The translations under genes were made by a program, and so were the position numbers. From the NCBI RefSeq assembly GCF_000347175.1, contig NZ_ANIK01000056.1, positions 1 to 64,000 of the forward strand: a stretch of DNA of 64,000 nucleotides, written 5' to 3'. Within the stretch, counting starts at the first letter, position 1. Every line of letters begins with the position of its first letter. The notes under the pieces were generated by a model, which made no database searches, was not told the origin of the DNA, and worked only from the letters and a program-made list of their open reading frames with translations. The stretch is from Leptospira alstonii serovar Sichuan str. 79601. GTDB lineage: Bacteria; Spirochaetota; Leptospiria; Leptospirales; Leptospiraceae. Of this stretch, positions 46,751 through 58,488 are shown piece after piece.

Positions 46751-47230
46751 ATGAAAATCACAGACGACGTTTTTAAAAATGCGCTTTCTCATTTTCCGTC
46801 CGGTGTTACAGTTATCACCTATTCCCATCTTGGAAAACACAGCGGTCTAACCGTAAGCAGTTTTAGTTCTCTTTCTCTCAATCCTCCGTTGGTTTTATTT
46901 TGTCTTCAAAAGAACATAACGAGTCACGATCCGATCCGTGATTCCGGAAAATTCGTAGTGAACATTTTGGCGCAGGGACAGGATTCACTTTCGAATCAAT
47001 TCGCCTCCGGAAAAATCGAAAAACACACTCTCATCGAGGAGCTTGGATGTAAGACCGGCGAGTTAACGATTCCCATTCTACCGGGAATCCTTTCTTATAT
47101 CGAATGTGAAGTGAATCAATTTGTGGACGGGGGAGATCATTCGATCGTGATCGGAAAAGTGATTTCGGCGGGAGCGGACGACGGTCTGAGGCCCTTGTTG
47201 TATTACAGAAGGAATTACTATTCGATTTAG
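46751..47230 (+). CDS. flavin reductase-domain protein
   Basis: FMN-binding split-barrel of the flavin reductase (DIM6/NTAB) type: ALSHFPSGVTVITYS, HSGLTVSSFSSLSLNPPLVL (flavin-binding block) and VNILAQGQDSLSNQFAS, ending GKVISAGADDGLRPLLYYRR. The 159 residues are a normal length. Such proteins supply reduced flavin to a monooxygenase, but no oxygenase gene is adjacent. Confidence 0.85.
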   Translation: MKITDDVFKNALSHFPSGVTVITYSHLGKHSGLTVSSFSSLSLNPPLVLFCLQKNITSHDPIRDSGKFVVNILAQGQDSLSNQFASGKIEKHTLIEELGCKTGELTIPILPGILSYIECEVNQFVDGGDHSIVIGKVISAGADDGLRPLLYYRRNYYSI

Positions 47231-47404
47231 GATTTTCGCATATCGATCGATACGCCATTAATTTTAATACGACGATATACTCCCTTTAATACATTCATTA
47301 TTTTAAATGTATTTCCCTTCCGGAAAGAAAACGATTTTTTTCAATTCCGGGTTTCAAAAAGATAACCGCGAACCATTTTAATGTGAGTTCGGTATAACAA
47401 ATGG

Positions 47405-47490
47405 GATTAAACGTTGCGATCCATGGAGAGCGAAATTGAGTTTATTCCCTGAATTGCGCCGCAGGAAACTAAAGCGCAGAGTTTTCAATT
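47405..47490. repeat. diverged relative of the 71-bp repeat region
   Basis: GTTGCGATCCATGGAGAGCG followed by AAATTGAGTTTATTCCCTGA recalls the segment at 44004-44060 (GATCCGTAGAGAGCG, TTGAGTTTCCCC). Apart from this, 47231-47584 shows no feature. Confidence 0.35.
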
Positions 47491-47584
47491 AATATTCACT
47501 GAGTTCAGAGTCTCGAGTTCTTAGGATGATTCGATGATTGAAAATTTATCTTTACTCTAACAGTGCAAAAGTCTATGTGGAGTA

Positions 47585-48223
47585 ATGATCTCAGGTTTGA
47601 AAGGGACTCTCAAAAAATTAGAAGTCGGATTTGCACACGTTGAAACCGGCGGAATCACTTACGAAGTAACGATTTCCTTCAAGACCTATTTGGAACTCAA
47701 AAGCCTGCCGTCCCAAAACGAGATTCAGCTCCAAATCTTTCACGCGATGAGCGAAAGAGGGCAGAAACTTTTCGGATTTTTAACCGAACAAGACAAGGAA
47801 TTCTTCAAGGTCATGAAAGGACTTCAAGGAATCGGAGAATTGACGGCTCTCAAAATTTTATCTTTTTTTTCGGCTGAGGAGTTGTATCGAATCGCTCAGT
47901 CCGGAGAAGCTAAAGAGCTCGAAAAGATTCCAAAGGTGAAAGGCAAAACCTCGGAAAAGATTTTTTTCGAAGTGAAACAAAACCTCAAAAAACTGGAACT
48001 CTTTTTATCGGGAACTGCAAAAGAACCTTCGATCGTTCTTCCTTCCTCTTCGCAAACTCCGGAAGAGGCCGCCGTTTCCCGGAAGAGGGAAATCGCGATT
48101 TTGGGTTTGGTTCAACTCGGTTTTGAGGAAAAAACGGCCAGCAAAGAAGTGGATAAGATCCTTAAAAGTTTTTCATCGACGGATCCGGGAGAAATCATCC
48201 GCGAAATCTTGAAAAGCCTCTGA
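47585..48223 (+). CDS. ruvA: Holliday junction DNA helicase subunit RuvA
   Basis: Domain I is an OB fold ([30 protein letters not shown]). Domain II has the two helix-hairpin-helix motifs ([13 protein letters not shown] and [17 protein letters not shown]). Domain III ([20 protein letters not shown]) contacts RuvB. The 212 residues are normal. ruvB is not in the window. Confidence 0.95.
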   Translation: MISGLKGTLKKLEVGFAHVETGGITYEVTISFKTYLELKSLPSQNEIQLQIFHAMSERGQKLFGFLTEQDKEFFKVMKGLQGIGELTALKILSFFSAEELYRIAQSGEAKELEKIPKVKGKTSEKIFFEVKQNLKKLELFLSGTAKEPSIVLPSSSQTPEEAAVSRKREIAILGLVQLGFEEKTASKEVDKILKSFSSTDPGEIIREILKSL

Positions 48224-48370
48224 AAGTTGTCTTAGTTTTATTAGGAAAATTTTATAAACTAAAATTCTAATATGCTTTTCTTTGGAATTTTCGGAGAAGT
48301 ATCAAGCAGACAATGTGAGCAACGCGGTTCCGTCTTTATTTTGATACCTTAGAAACTGGAGAATTTCTTT

Positions 48371-50197
<1,827 letters not shown>

Positions 50198-50490
50198 CAA
50201 ATTGCACCTCGATATTCTTTTTGGGGTTTTAGGTTTAGAGTTCGTTCCAAATGGATTTTCTTTTAACTATTGTCCATAAAAAAACGGTAGTCGAAAGAAT
50301 ATAAAACGACGGTATCGTCTTTTCCGTAACAAACGCGGTCCGCGACGTTACATTTTAATTTCCGAATCGGATAAGCGCCGTTTTTTACAATTTCAAGTAG
50401 AACATATTTCAGTAATATTGATCTATATAATTGAGCGCCTTGAATTTAGAGACAAATTCCCGTTTTAAATGTGGAATTCAGAATACTCTA

Positions 50491-50637
50491 TCATATAACT
50501 CTGAGTAATTTTCGAACCTCGTCGAGAGTCCCGTCCGACAAATTGGGATACGATCGTCTGGAGAGCGCGTCTAACTCGTACCTTAAAGGCGGGAAACTTA
50601 GATCGTCCGTTTCCGTAGGGCTCCCGTGAGTTATAGC
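50491..50637 (-). pseudogene. start-less gene relic (48 codons)
   Basis: The open frame follows a TAA at 50638 and has no start codon. It reads THGSPTETDDLSFPPLRYEL, DALSRRSYPNLSDG, TLDEVRKLLRVI, which looks like the C-terminus of a real protein. The parent family is unknown. Confidence 0.3.
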
Positions 50638-50687
50638 TTATTATGAAATACTAATTCTTAGGTTTGCGTCGGTCGCGTAGTAAGGGA

Positions 50688-51101
50688 TTACTCCACGCGT
50701 TTTAGACTGAAACAAAATCCGATCATACTTACGTAAACCGTCATGATGATCGGGCTAAACCACCAAGCAAAACTTTCAAAGTAAGAGCCGTCTGCGGTTG
50801 CCATATAGTAGACATGACCGGGAATACTAGCCGTTACGTAAGTGGTCATAAACCAATAACCGATTTTGTGTCCCAGTTTGTTCGTAAATCCGTAGACTTT
50901 AAAAAATATCTTATGTTCCCAGATGAGGGCGAATGCGCTATAGATCATAACTGCAAACAATCCTAAATCCACAATCGGAGTCATAACTTGTGCGGGATCC
51001 GCTTTTCCGTCGCGTAGATAATGCGCGAAGTTGATTAAATGAAGCGTAAACCCCATCGTAAATAAAAGCGGTAACGATTTCTCGGCGTGAAATTTCAACA
51101 T
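50688..51101 (-). CDS. membrane protein, four predicted helices (137 aa)
   Basis: Hydrophobic segments lie at about residues 10-25, 48-65, 87-105 and 115-132 (LPLLFTMGFTLHLINFAHYL, IVDLGLFAVMIYSAFALIW, and others). The ATG at 51101 is chosen because GAGGA lies 6 bases upstream; the frame opens at a TTG 12 codons earlier. Family unknown. Upstream inverted GGTAAGT repeats look like a TetR-type operator, though no regulator gene is adjacent. Confidence 0.6.
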   Translation of the reverse strand: MLKFHAEKSLPLLFTMGFTLHLINFAHYLRDGKADPAQVMTPIVDLGLFAVMIYSAFALIWEHKIFFKVYGFTNKLGHKIGYWFMTTYVTASIPGHVYYMATADGSYFESFAWWFSPIIMTVYVSMIGFCFSLKRVE

Positions 51102-51139
51102 AGTTTCCTCACTTGTAATCCACTCGTCTTTTTTCAAAA

Positions 51140-51178
51140 GGTAAGTGGTCCTTACTTTTTAAAGAAAGGTAAGTAACC
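51140..51178. promoter_or_regulatory. operator-like GGTAAGT repeats upstream of the 51101 gene
   Basis: GGTAAGTGGTCCTTAC is an inverted repeat, and GGTAAGTAACC repeats the half-site about 15 bases on. A separate 7-bp inverted repeat CACTCAC/GTGAGTG lies at 51252-51282. Both suit a dimeric repressor. Confidence 0.35.
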
Positions 51179-51347
51179 CATTCATTGTCAAAACTTTTAA
51201 TATACATTTGCAGGGTCGAAATTGTATTCTAAACTTGCAGTTCAGAAGTTCCACTCACTTATTGGCGTCAAATTGGTGAGTGTAGCTTACTTTTGAGGAA
51301 GCTAAAGTATCTATTGATCGTTCAAAATGGGTTTTGGAACAAGTTGT

Positions 51348-51587
51348 TCATACGCCTTTTTCTCCGAGATCGAATCGAACCCGGATTTTTTCGTTCCATA
51401 ATTCCTCCGATTCCTTTAATAATACCTCCTGATCGGAAAAGACTTTAGCGTCGATCCTCCTGTTCTTTCCGAGTTCGCCTAACGTAGTTACGAGTAGGTT
51501 ATCGAAGACTTCCTGCTGCCAATTCTTATTAATTAAGTATTTTCTAATGTTCCTGATAGGAGCTCGATTTTCTGAATTTTCAAACTT
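51348..51587 (-). pseudogene. start-less gene relic (79 codons)
   Basis: The open frame between a TGA at 51588-51590 and the TGA at 51348 has no start codon. It reads APIRNIRKYLINKNWQQEVF, DNLLVTTLGELGKNRRID, AKVFSDQEVLLKESEELW, then ends. The codon use and composition look like former coding sequence. The family is not recognised. Confidence 0.35.
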
Positions 51588-51691
51588 TCATTTTCGGTTG
51601 GTTTTTTATTTTTTAAGAGTTTAATCTCGAAAACTTTCCACCGATTTTTGAAATATCGCCGTACGAATGAAAGAGCTTTTTAAGACAAGTT

Positions 51692-52300
51692 CTAATAACC
51701 CGATGCGTGTTCTACTTTCATTGCGGAGAAACCTTCTTTTGTGAGTATTCCGAACGTAAAAATGCTTCCGACATGAGATCCTGTGGAGAAATAGAGTTTG
51801 TCCCTCCCGGAATGAATCAATCGATTTTTGTTATCGTCTTCTTCGACGAACCTACTTACAAAAGAGGGGATGAGCAAAATGGAAAAGATAATCGATCCCG
51901 TAAGCATCCGATCCGCTTCGTTTAGACGTTTGAGTGTTTGGGATATCGATGTATTTTCATGGATCGTGGATTGGGAATCAAAATCCGCAGCCCAATCGGA
52001 ATCTTCCTCCGACCAATCCGGACAAGAGTTGGCGGTGATCATCGTTTCAAAAATTTCAAAGTTGATAACCGGATGATTTTTAAAACCTTCGTATTCGTCG
52101 TAATCTTTTTCGTTATCGAAAAGAAAAGATTTCATCCATTCCACAAACTCCGTATAGGCCGTTTCGTAATCGAAATTTTCTACGATGTGAAATTTTTCGC
52201 TCTGTTCGCGTTTGAAAATTTCGTTCGTTATTTTGCATCTTTCCGCAAAACCGATGTTTTGTGTCGAAATCGCAAAATCCAATATTAATTCTTCTTCCAT
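51692..52300 (-). CDS. hypothetical protein (202 aa)
   Basis: Acidic soluble protein with no known motif (VNFEIFETMITANSCPDWSE, GSIIFSILLIPSFVSRFVEE). The second segment is hydrophobic but short and is probably buried rather than spanning. It lies in the repeat-protein cluster and shares its transcription direction. No signal peptide. It could be an immunity-type protein, but the sequence gives no proof. Confidence 0.55.
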   Translation of the reverse strand: MEEELILDFAISTQNIGFAERCKITNEIFKREQSEKFHIVENFDYETAYTEFVEWMKSFLFDNEKDYDEYEGFKNHPVINFEIFETMITANSCPDWSEEDSDWAADFDSQSTIHENTSISQTLKRLNEADRMLTGSIIFSILLIPSFVSRFVEEDDNKNRLIHSGRDKLYFSTGSHVGSIFTFGILTKEGFSAMKVEHASGY

Positions 52301-52394
52301 TTTTTTTTACCTTCTTGATTTGCGGCGTTGTATTTGTGATATTTATTTTGAATATTCTACTTTTAGAATTAATGCTTACGTTTGTCGATATTGC

Positions 52395-52535
52395 CTACGA
52401 TAACTTTCTCATCCAGTGATCGAACGCTTTGAAGCTAAGGTTCCGCGAAGTGCAGAATTTGCTTTCGCTTAAGCCAATCTCTTTCCATTCCCTTATCAAA
52501 CTTTTCCAACGTTCTTCGGAAAATTTTACGTTTCC
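52395..52535 (-). pseudogene. relic of an IS66-type accessory gene (TnpA/OrfA)
   Basis: The start-less frame reads EERWKSLIREWKEIGLSESK, FCTSRNLSFKAFDHW, MRKLS. The pattern W-x-x-x-I-x-x-W-x-x-x-G-L-S-x-x-x-F-C...S-x-x-x-F-x-x-W-x-R-K-L is the HTH segment of the small IS66 accessory protein. It overlaps the 3' end of the TPR gene by 10 bases and has no remaining partner genes. Confidence 0.5.
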
Positions 52536-54049
52536 CTAAAGATCGTTTCTACGATTTCCAATCGGGAACCCAGACTTTTGGCCTTGCGCGCGTATTTGGC
52601 CGCGGTTTGTTTATCTCCGATTTTCCAATACATCTCCGCGAGATTGGCCGGATAAATCGATTCTTGGTGGTCGATTTCTGCGGCCTGTTGAAAGGTTTGA
52701 ATCGCCTCTTCGTATCGACCGAGTTCGTCTAACGCGCATCCGATCATATTGTAAAGTTTTCCTATTCCCGCCGTATCGAACCTGGTCGCCTTGAGCAGAT
52801 TTTCCCGGGCGCGATTCATTCCCGTTTCCGCGGAGCCGGAACTCAACCAATAAAGTCTCGCCTCCAAAAAAAGGGCTTGTGCGTCTTCTGGATAATCTGC
52901 GAGAGCCGATCGGACAAATTCTTCTGTTTTAGAATATTCTTTTTTCTTTAAGTGTTCCCAACCTTTGGAGATTCGATCGGCTACGTTTTTGGAGCGAACG
53001 AGATGTATTTCTTTTGCCGGGTAGCTCCCTTCGGGAGCCGATAAAATTAGATTACGAATTTGTAGAATGACATCTGCGATCGAATTCAAAGCCTTCCGAT
53101 TTTTCCTAAGTTCATCGTTGGATAACGTAAGTCCCCAGCGTTCCGCCGTTTCCAAACATCGAATAAGATGAGGAGCATAGTTCGGATTTTCGGCAAGTTT
53201 TACGATTTGAGAATCGATCTTCGGATGATCGTTGAAAAGCGCGGAAATCAAATCCGCACCGCCTGCGTATTCGGGTTGTTTCTTACCTTTGTCTAAAAGT
53301 TTTTGAAAAATTTGGATTCCAAAATCTGCCGATATCCAGGAACAAATGGCGGCCGTTTCTTTTTCGTGATAGAATCTACCTTTCGGATGATAGTTTAAGA
53401 TCGTTCTGCATTTCTCTCGCCATTCGTTTTCTTCGTTTGGGTTATTAATTCCAAGAATGTAATATACTTTTGCAAGCGCGGTGTAATCGGATTCCAAGGA
53501 TATAGATCCGGGATGACGCAGGATGGCTTGTTCATGTTTTTTGAGGAAAATGAGACATTCCGAAGCGGAAATATTTTTTACCGCATTTATTAAATCGTAC
53601 TCTATAAAATCGAACGCCCCCGGATATTTGTTCGGGTGTTTCACAATCAAATGTTGAATCTTATCCTTTCCTTTATAACTTCCCCATTGTGCTTCTATAT
53701 AGGGAATAAGATTCGATTTCATATCCGTCCAGGTCTTGTCCGGAAATACATGCAGTTCGTCGTGGCTTGAATCCCAAGCTCCGTACATTTCCAAACGAGG
53801 AAGCCAGATCAAAGCCTCGGGATAAATTTCATAGTGTTCCGTATCTTTTACGAGGCCGACCGCCTCCGTATGATATTGACCGTTTTCTTTACTGCCGAAA
53901 GGACCGATTTGTATGGAAGTAATTTTTACTTCTTCGATGGAAGCGAGATCGAACCAACCTTGTGATTTCGTTTCAATCCGTCGTCTTCCGATCTTCAAAT
54001 CAGAGACGAGATCTTCGGGGAGATTATTTTTGTTCGATTGATCTTTCAT
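52526..54049 (-). CDS. TPR-repeat protein (507 aa)
   Basis: The last 150 residues hold three to four tetratricopeptide repeats (EEFVRSALADYPEDAQALFL, IGCALDELGRYEEAIQTFQQ, PANLAEMYWKIGDKQTAAKY). The N-terminal 350 residues are unique: a beta-rich start (IETKSQGWFDLASIEEVKIT) and a helical middle. There is no signal peptide, so it is a cytosolic scaffold or sensor. It sits in the cluster with WGR, ankyrin and LRR genes on the same strand. Confidence 0.75.
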   Translation of the reverse strand: MKDQSNKNNLPEDLVSDLKIGRRRIETKSQGWFDLASIEEVKITSIQIGPFGSKENGQYHTEAVGLVKDTEHYEIYPEALIWLPRLEMYGAWDSSHDELHVFPDKTWTDMKSNLIPYIEAQWGSYKGKDKIQHLIVKHPNKYPGAFDFIEYDLINAVKNISASECLIFLKKHEQAILRHPGSISLESDYTALAKVYYILGINNPNEENEWREKCRTILNYHPKGRFYHEKETAAICSWISADFGIQIFQKLLDKGKKQPEYAGGADLISALFNDHPKIDSQIVKLAENPNYAPHLIRCLETAERWGLTLSNDELRKNRKALNSIADVILQIRNLILSAPEGSYPAKEIHLVRSKNVADRISKGWEHLKKKEYSKTEEFVRSALADYPEDAQALFLEARLYWLSSGSAETGMNRARENLLKATRFDTAGIGKLYNMIGCALDELGRYEEAIQTFQQAAEIDHQESIYPANLAEMYWKIGDKQTAAKYARKAKSLGSRLEIVETIFRET

Positions 54050-54145
54050 ATGATTTAGACAATTGTAATTCGCGGTGTTTGCTCAATAGATGCGTTCGAT
54101 GAGTTGATATTTGAAGTTCGATTCAACCGATCAAAAATTCCACGT

Positions 54146-54742
54146 TCATCCAAGTCTTTCAATAGCGCCCTCAGTTCGGAATCGAGTAAACCTGCTTCCA
54201 ACGCCGACGATCTTTAAATGAGGGTTGAGAGAATTTTTATTTTCATCGTTTCCGTTTAAATAGTCAACGATAAGACGACAACCGTTTCCCTTCGCTCTCC
54301 CCAATGCGGTATAACCTTCCCGGTTTTGTGTATTCGGATCCGCACCACATTCTAAAAGAAAACGGAAAGGTTCCAGATAGTGATTTTCGGACGCTAAATA
54401 AACCAAACATTCTCCGAGAATGGTCTTGTGAGTTCTTTGTACGATTTTTTGCATGATACGGATCGCATCGGAAGTATTCAACTTTTCGCATAAATGGCAA
54501 GCAGCCGCTAAGGGTAAGAATTCGGCGGAACCTTTTGGAGTTAAGATCTTCATGGATAAGAAAGATGGTATCAATGGAAGTAGCTTTTCGAAACCGGGAT
54601 AATCGACTTCTTCTACGACTTTCTGAACCGTATCCCGGATTTCAGAGTATTGATCAAGAGTCGTTAGGAAATCGGGATCGTTAACATAGGATTGAAAATC
54701 CGCGTCCTTCAAAAAGATATTTTTTGAATAGCCCATGATCAT
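54146..54742 (-). CDS. ankyrin-repeat protein (198 aa)
   Basis: Residues 120-165 contain one clear ankyrin repeat (FRFLLECGADPNTQNREGYT, ALGRAKGNGCRLIVDYL), and weaker ones precede it. The last 25 residues (VGVGSRFTRFRTEGAIERLG) look unlike the family. Another frame across the same bases reads SSALEAGLLDSELRALLKDL and is open to about 54059, so the C-terminus may have been changed by a frameshift, or another relic overlaps here. Confidence 0.7.
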   Translation of the reverse strand: MIMGYSKNIFLKDADFQSYVNDPDFLTTLDQYSEIRDTVQKVVEEVDYPGFEKLLPLIPSFLSMKILTPKGSAEFLPLAAACHLCEKLNTSDAIRIMQKIVQRTHKTILGECLVYLASENHYLEPFRFLLECGADPNTQNREGYTALGRAKGNGCRLIVDYLNGNDENKNSLNPHLKIVGVGSRFTRFRTEGAIERLG

Positions 54743-54955
54743 GTTCTTTTTTACACCAATATACTAATGCCAAAAAATCCCAGCCAAACGACCCCTGAAT
54801 CTCATCGTAGCCTATAGCCAGAATGGTACTGGGAAAATGACTTCTGGATCTTTCCGGGTTCATACGTTCTCCATATTTTGAATCAAAGGATTTGTTTCAC
54901 TTCTTTAAGATTTTTTAAAAATTTTTCTTCGTTGTCTAGTTTTTATCTTGGAGCG

Positions 54956-55846
54956 TTACTCTTTGTTTCCATCTTTTTTCCGGAGCCTCATAATGTGAAG
55001 TTTGATCGTTTTGACGAAAGGCGCAAAACAAGGCTCCGATAAAAAAGGAAAGGTTCGATCGAATGAAAAACATTCGGTGACAAAATGCAACATTCTACTT
55101 TCGTTTTGTGTTATGGCGTGATAACGAGCCAGTTGAATCGCTAAGTTGTACGTGATTTTCTCAGGCATCAGCGCCGAGGCGACTTCGAAAAATGTTTCAT
55201 CCTGGGAACGAATTGCAAATTCGAGTGCGGTGGAAGCCATCTTTTCGCGCAGTGAAATGGAATTAGATACGGTGATATTGTCTCCATAACCGATACTAGG
55301 CGCCAATCGTTTCCAATAAAATTCAAGGATTGTTTTGGCCGCAGTCAAATCCTCTTGCCTTTGTTTTTCCCAGAGGAAACGGATCCTCAAAATATCGGCG
55401 ACGTACTCGTTCAAAATTTTTCCGATTTCAATTTCACAATCCCGAATTTCGATTATACGATCTAAAATTTTCAGGTAACCTTCCAAATTTTGTCTTAAAT
55501 AAGATGAATCCGAATCATAGATATAACGGTACAACTCGCCGGAAATTTCCACGGCGATTTTCATCTGATTGCCGAAGGACGAAGAGTCGATCCGTTCTTG
55601 AATCCATTGTTTCTTTCGGCTATAGAAAGAATGAGCCTCGTCAAAGCTCATGTCTAACTCGGCTAACAATCCTTCAACGTGTTCGGGATCGTCGAGGTAT
55701 TTCAACAAATTGTTACATGAGTCGAGCATAATACCAAACGTTTGGATCTTTTCGTGTTCGGAAAGAGAGGGTAGAATTTTCTCTCCAAGTTCTATGGTGT
55801 GATAAAAAGATCCTTCCTCTAAAAGTTTTTTTATTCGATTGTTCAT
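54956..55846 (-). CDS. hypothetical protein (296 aa)
   Basis: A helical protein throughout (NNRIKKLLEEGSFYHTIELG, LAELDMSFDEAHSFYSRKKQ, LRQNLEGYLKILDRIIEIRD), possibly a helical-repeat scaffold of TPR-like build but without a clear consensus. No signal peptide or membrane segment. It lies just after the start of the 55878 gene on the same strand and may be its partner. Confidence 0.6.
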   Translation of the reverse strand: MNNRIKKLLEEGSFYHTIELGEKILPSLSEHEKIQTFGIMLDSCNNLLKYLDDPEHVEGLLAELDMSFDEAHSFYSRKKQWIQERIDSSSFGNQMKIAVEISGELYRYIYDSDSSYLRQNLEGYLKILDRIIEIRDCEIEIGKILNEYVADILRIRFLWEKQRQEDLTAAKTILEFYWKRLAPSIGYGDNITVSNSISLREKMASTALEFAIRSQDETFFEVASALMPEKITYNLAIQLARYHAITQNESRMLHFVTECFSFDRTFPFLSEPCFAPFVKTIKLHIMRLRKKDGNKE

Positions 55847-55877
55847 CTTACAAATGTATTCCCATTTCGCTTTGAAT

Positions 55878-56549
55878 TTATATCCAATTTCCGTTTACTA
55901 TAACGCCGATCGGTATCGACCAACGCTCATGGCGAGTCATCGTTACCCAGAACGGAGATCTTCGTTCCAAACGTTTTTCATGATTTTTCAAAGTTTTACA
56001 AGCTTCGACACCGATCCTATAATTCCAGATTTGGAATAGATCCGTAAATACCGTTTCCGATTCAAAAGGAATTTTCTTTTTGTCTTCTGCGTCTTCAATT
56101 TCTTCGAGAAGGTCGGAAACAAAAGCGTTGATTGCATAGTGCGTGGGAAGGGAAGAAAAATCCTCTTTGATGAGATATCCGTGTTTTAATTCGACTTCGA
56201 TTCCGGGCAACTCTTTCGGTCCTAGATCCGTGTTGGATAAGGCTCCGTTACTCTTGCCGGAATCCAATCCGTAAGCGGGCGCAACGTCTACTTCGCTTCC
56301 ATCGTAATACCAGGAGAAATCGAGCGCTTTGATTCTTTCGTTTTGAGAACAATAGATAAGAGCCCGTTCGATTCCGTCCGCAAACTCGGAAAGAATTTTT
56401 TTTCGATCGAGTTCGGAAAGAAGAGTTTGCGCTTTTTGGAGAAACGTCTCCGCATTATGATTTTTCAGCCAGTTATGAATCGCGTTTTCTCTTTTTACGA
56501 GATTCTCCGGATCCCATTGTAGGATCGGTTTTTTGATTGGTCTTTCCAT
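55878..56549 (-). CDS. hypothetical protein (223 aa)
   Basis: Unknown soluble protein. The first half is helical (NAIHNWLKNHNAETFLQKAQ). The middle is acidic and beta-like (ALDFSWYYDGSEVDVAPAYG). A gene relic overlaps its start codon in another frame. It has the size and acidity seen in immunity proteins of polymorphic toxin loci, but I cannot assign a family. Confidence 0.6.
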   Translation of the reverse strand: MERPIKKPILQWDPENLVKRENAIHNWLKNHNAETFLQKAQTLLSELDRKKILSEFADGIERALIYCSQNERIKALDFSWYYDGSEVDVAPAYGLDSGKSNGALSNTDLGPKELPGIEVELKHGYLIKEDFSSLPTHYAINAFVSDLLEEIEDAEDKKKIPFESETVFTDLFQIWNYRIGVEACKTLKNHEKRLERRSPFWVTMTRHERWSIPIGVIVNGNWI

Positions 56550-56746
56550 GAATGTTCCTCTTCGTTGTCGAGTTTTTCGTAGATCGTATTATCGATAAAA
56601 TTCATCGCTTCTTTGTACATAGTGTCGTAATCCCCGCAGTAGTGCGTATGAAAAAAGTCCGTAAAAACGGATAACTCGTCTCCGTATGTGGTGACTATAA
56701 AGGATTCAAAGATGTTCGATAAAAAACTTAAATCGAAGTCGAACGA
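56495..56746 (-). pseudogene. start-less gene relic (83 codons) upstream of the 55878 gene
   Basis: The frame opens after a TGA at 56747-56749 and has no start before codon 37. It reads FDFDLSFLSNIFESFIVTTY, GDELSVFTDFFHTHYCGD, YDTMYKEAMNFIDNTIYEKL. It overlaps the 55878 gene's first 55 bases. It looks like the C-terminal part of a lost protein of this cluster. Confidence 0.4.
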
Positions 56747-56928
56747 TCATGGTAGCCCTTTGTCGTATGTAAAGAAAAATCCGTACGGATTGTCATTGGA
56801 AGATCGAGGAAACGGATTCCGGTTTTGTCGCGCGGCGTTTGGAGCGGATGATAAAACGAACTCATTCGAAAAAGGGTGGACATATCGTTGTGCATGTTCC
56901 CTTATCGATTCCTAGATCGGCCTACAGT

Positions 56929-57498
56929 ATGTCCAATTTAGAAATCGCAGATATGCCTCTTTGTATAGGTATGGAATACGAAGTAATCAAATCATTTGAC
57001 ACTTTTCAACAGAGTAAGAGATACACTTACGTCGGATATAATGCGCTCTATGACGATAGGAGCGTTGCAGGTTATGAACATTTTTTTCATGATGCGGAGA
57101 ACGATAAACTGCACGGTTGGCGAACCTCAAACGATAGAATTAAAAAAGAGACCGTTTCATTTTTTAATCGGGTAGGCGGGTGGGAAAAACCCGTATCGAA
57201 CTCGATCACACCGATCGATTTGAATCGATTCGATTTATCTCAAATTCTTCAATCGTATGTCCCTTATTTTAAATCATTGATTGCGGGGGAAAAAAACATA
57301 CGGAATTGGTACGAGTGGTGGGAGGAAAACGAAAAACTTTTGGAGAAGATTTTTTCGCGCGGAGAATACCTGCGGTGGAAAATTTATCCGATACAAGAGG
57401 TGGAAAAGTTTCTTAGAGAATCGAATATTCCTTTCCAAAGGGGTTATCGATACCTTTGGATCGACTCCGATCGTTTAAAATATTATTTTAATATGTAA
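56929..57498 (+). CDS. hypothetical protein (189 aa), possible DUF3601-like start
   Basis: The ATG at 56929 (MSNLEIADMPLCIGMEYEVI) gives a typical start of G-x-x-Y-x-V-I-K-x-F, like the small SH3-like DUF3601 domain. The frame is open 90 bases further up, without support. Residues 90-189 are unique and end YLWIDSDRLKYYF. It is one of the few plus-strand genes in the cluster and ends before a good terminator. Confidence 0.55.
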   Translation: MSNLEIADMPLCIGMEYEVIKSFDTFQQSKRYTYVGYNALYDDRSVAGYEHFFHDAENDKLHGWRTSNDRIKKETVSFFNRVGGWEKPVSNSITPIDLNRFDLSQILQSYVPYFKSLIAGEKNIRNWYEWWEENEKLLEKIFSRGEYLRWKIYPIQEVEKFLRESNIPFQRGYRYLWIDSDRLKYYFNM

Positions 57499-57549
57499 TG
57501 CGTGCGTGATCGCGGCTTTATGAAATTTGAATTTACTTGTAGTATATCG

Positions 57550-57571
57550 GCCGCCGTAAGAGGCGGCTTTT
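57550..57571 (+). terminator. rho-independent terminator after the 56929 gene
   Basis: The GCCGCC/GGCGGC stem with a 6-base loop (57550-57567) is followed by TTTT. Confidence 0.75.
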
Positions 57572-57645
57572 GAATTTTAAGAAATCAACCGTAAAAACGC
57601 AACAAGGAGGGATATTGCAGTTTTTATAATATTTCTTTGGATCAT

Positions 57646-58488
57646 TTACTCGTCGTCATCCTCGTCGTTTTCCTCGTTTTTACCGAACACCAAACCTTCG
57701 GGATCCATGGAACAGGCCCAACCGTCGTGTTCACAAACATAAACTTTGAAATTTTTAACGGTTTTCAGTTTTTTAAAGGATTTGTCTTTTACAGCAAGAG
57801 AAACCGCACGTCCCATCGTTCGACCGACAAGGTTCCAGATATAATCTCTAAGGAGACGAAATGATTTGTCTTGATAACCGAGCGTGTCGTAGGCGTCGCT
57901 CATGATTCTACCGGGTTCATGCAACGTGAAACCTCCCACGGTTGGTCCTTCTTCGAAGTATTCGTCGTCCTCTCCGATACCGAAATAGAATTCGCTGCAG
58001 TCGATCCCGGCTTCTCTAAAGTTTTGGTTACCGCATTCGGCGACAAATCCGGTTAATCTTTCTCCGTCGTCCTCGTCCATTTCCTCTTTCGCGAATTGAA
58101 ACGCTTCGATACAATTTTTGAATAATTGTTTTTCGTACTCGGCCCACGGAAGCGCCGATAATTGTTCCAGAAACGAAGCCAATTCCGGTAATTGCGAAAC
58201 TGCCGTTTTTAGTTCCTCCACTCTCTCCTCGATTTCCGAATTGGCGCGACCGCTTGCGGAACCGGCGGAAGAAGTTTGCGCTTCTCCTTCTATATAACCT
58301 TTTTTTAATTTTTCGGCGAGTAGCTTTTTTGCCTCTTTCAGACATTCTTCCTCGTCGTCGAACGATTTAGTCTGCGTTTGTCCGGAGGAACCGGTTTTTC
58401 CGTATGTTACCGTAAATGAATCTTCGGAAACTTCGATCTGCCAAAATTTATCCGATTTGTCGTCTTTAAACGTTAGGTAGTGTTTCAT
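57646..58488 (-). CDS. WGR-domain protein (280 aa)
   Basis: Residues 1-66 are a WGR domain ([20 protein letters not shown], then [20 protein letters not shown]). It is over 70% identical to that of the 48371 protein, with the same AEKLKKGYI end. A Ser/Gly-rich linker follows, then a helical part ([20 protein letters not shown]) and an acidic globular domain with several Trp and Cys. It ends in a run of Glu and Asp. This second part is unlike that of the other WGR protein, so one WGR module is combined with different effector or target domains. Confidence 0.75.
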   Translation of the reverse strand: MKHYLTFKDDKSDKFWQIEVSEDSFTVTYGKTGSSGQTQTKSFDDEEECLKEAKKLLAEKLKKGYIEGEAQTSSAGSASGRANSEIEERVEELKTAVSQLPELASFLEQLSALPWAEYEKQLFKNCIEAFQFAKEEMDEDDGERLTGFVAECGNQNFREAGIDCSEFYFGIGEDDEYFEEGPTVGGFTLHEPGRIMSDAYDTLGYQDKSFRLLRDYIWNLVGRTMGRAVSLAVKDKSFKKLKTVKNFKVYVCEHDGWACSMDPEGLVFGKNEENDEDDDE

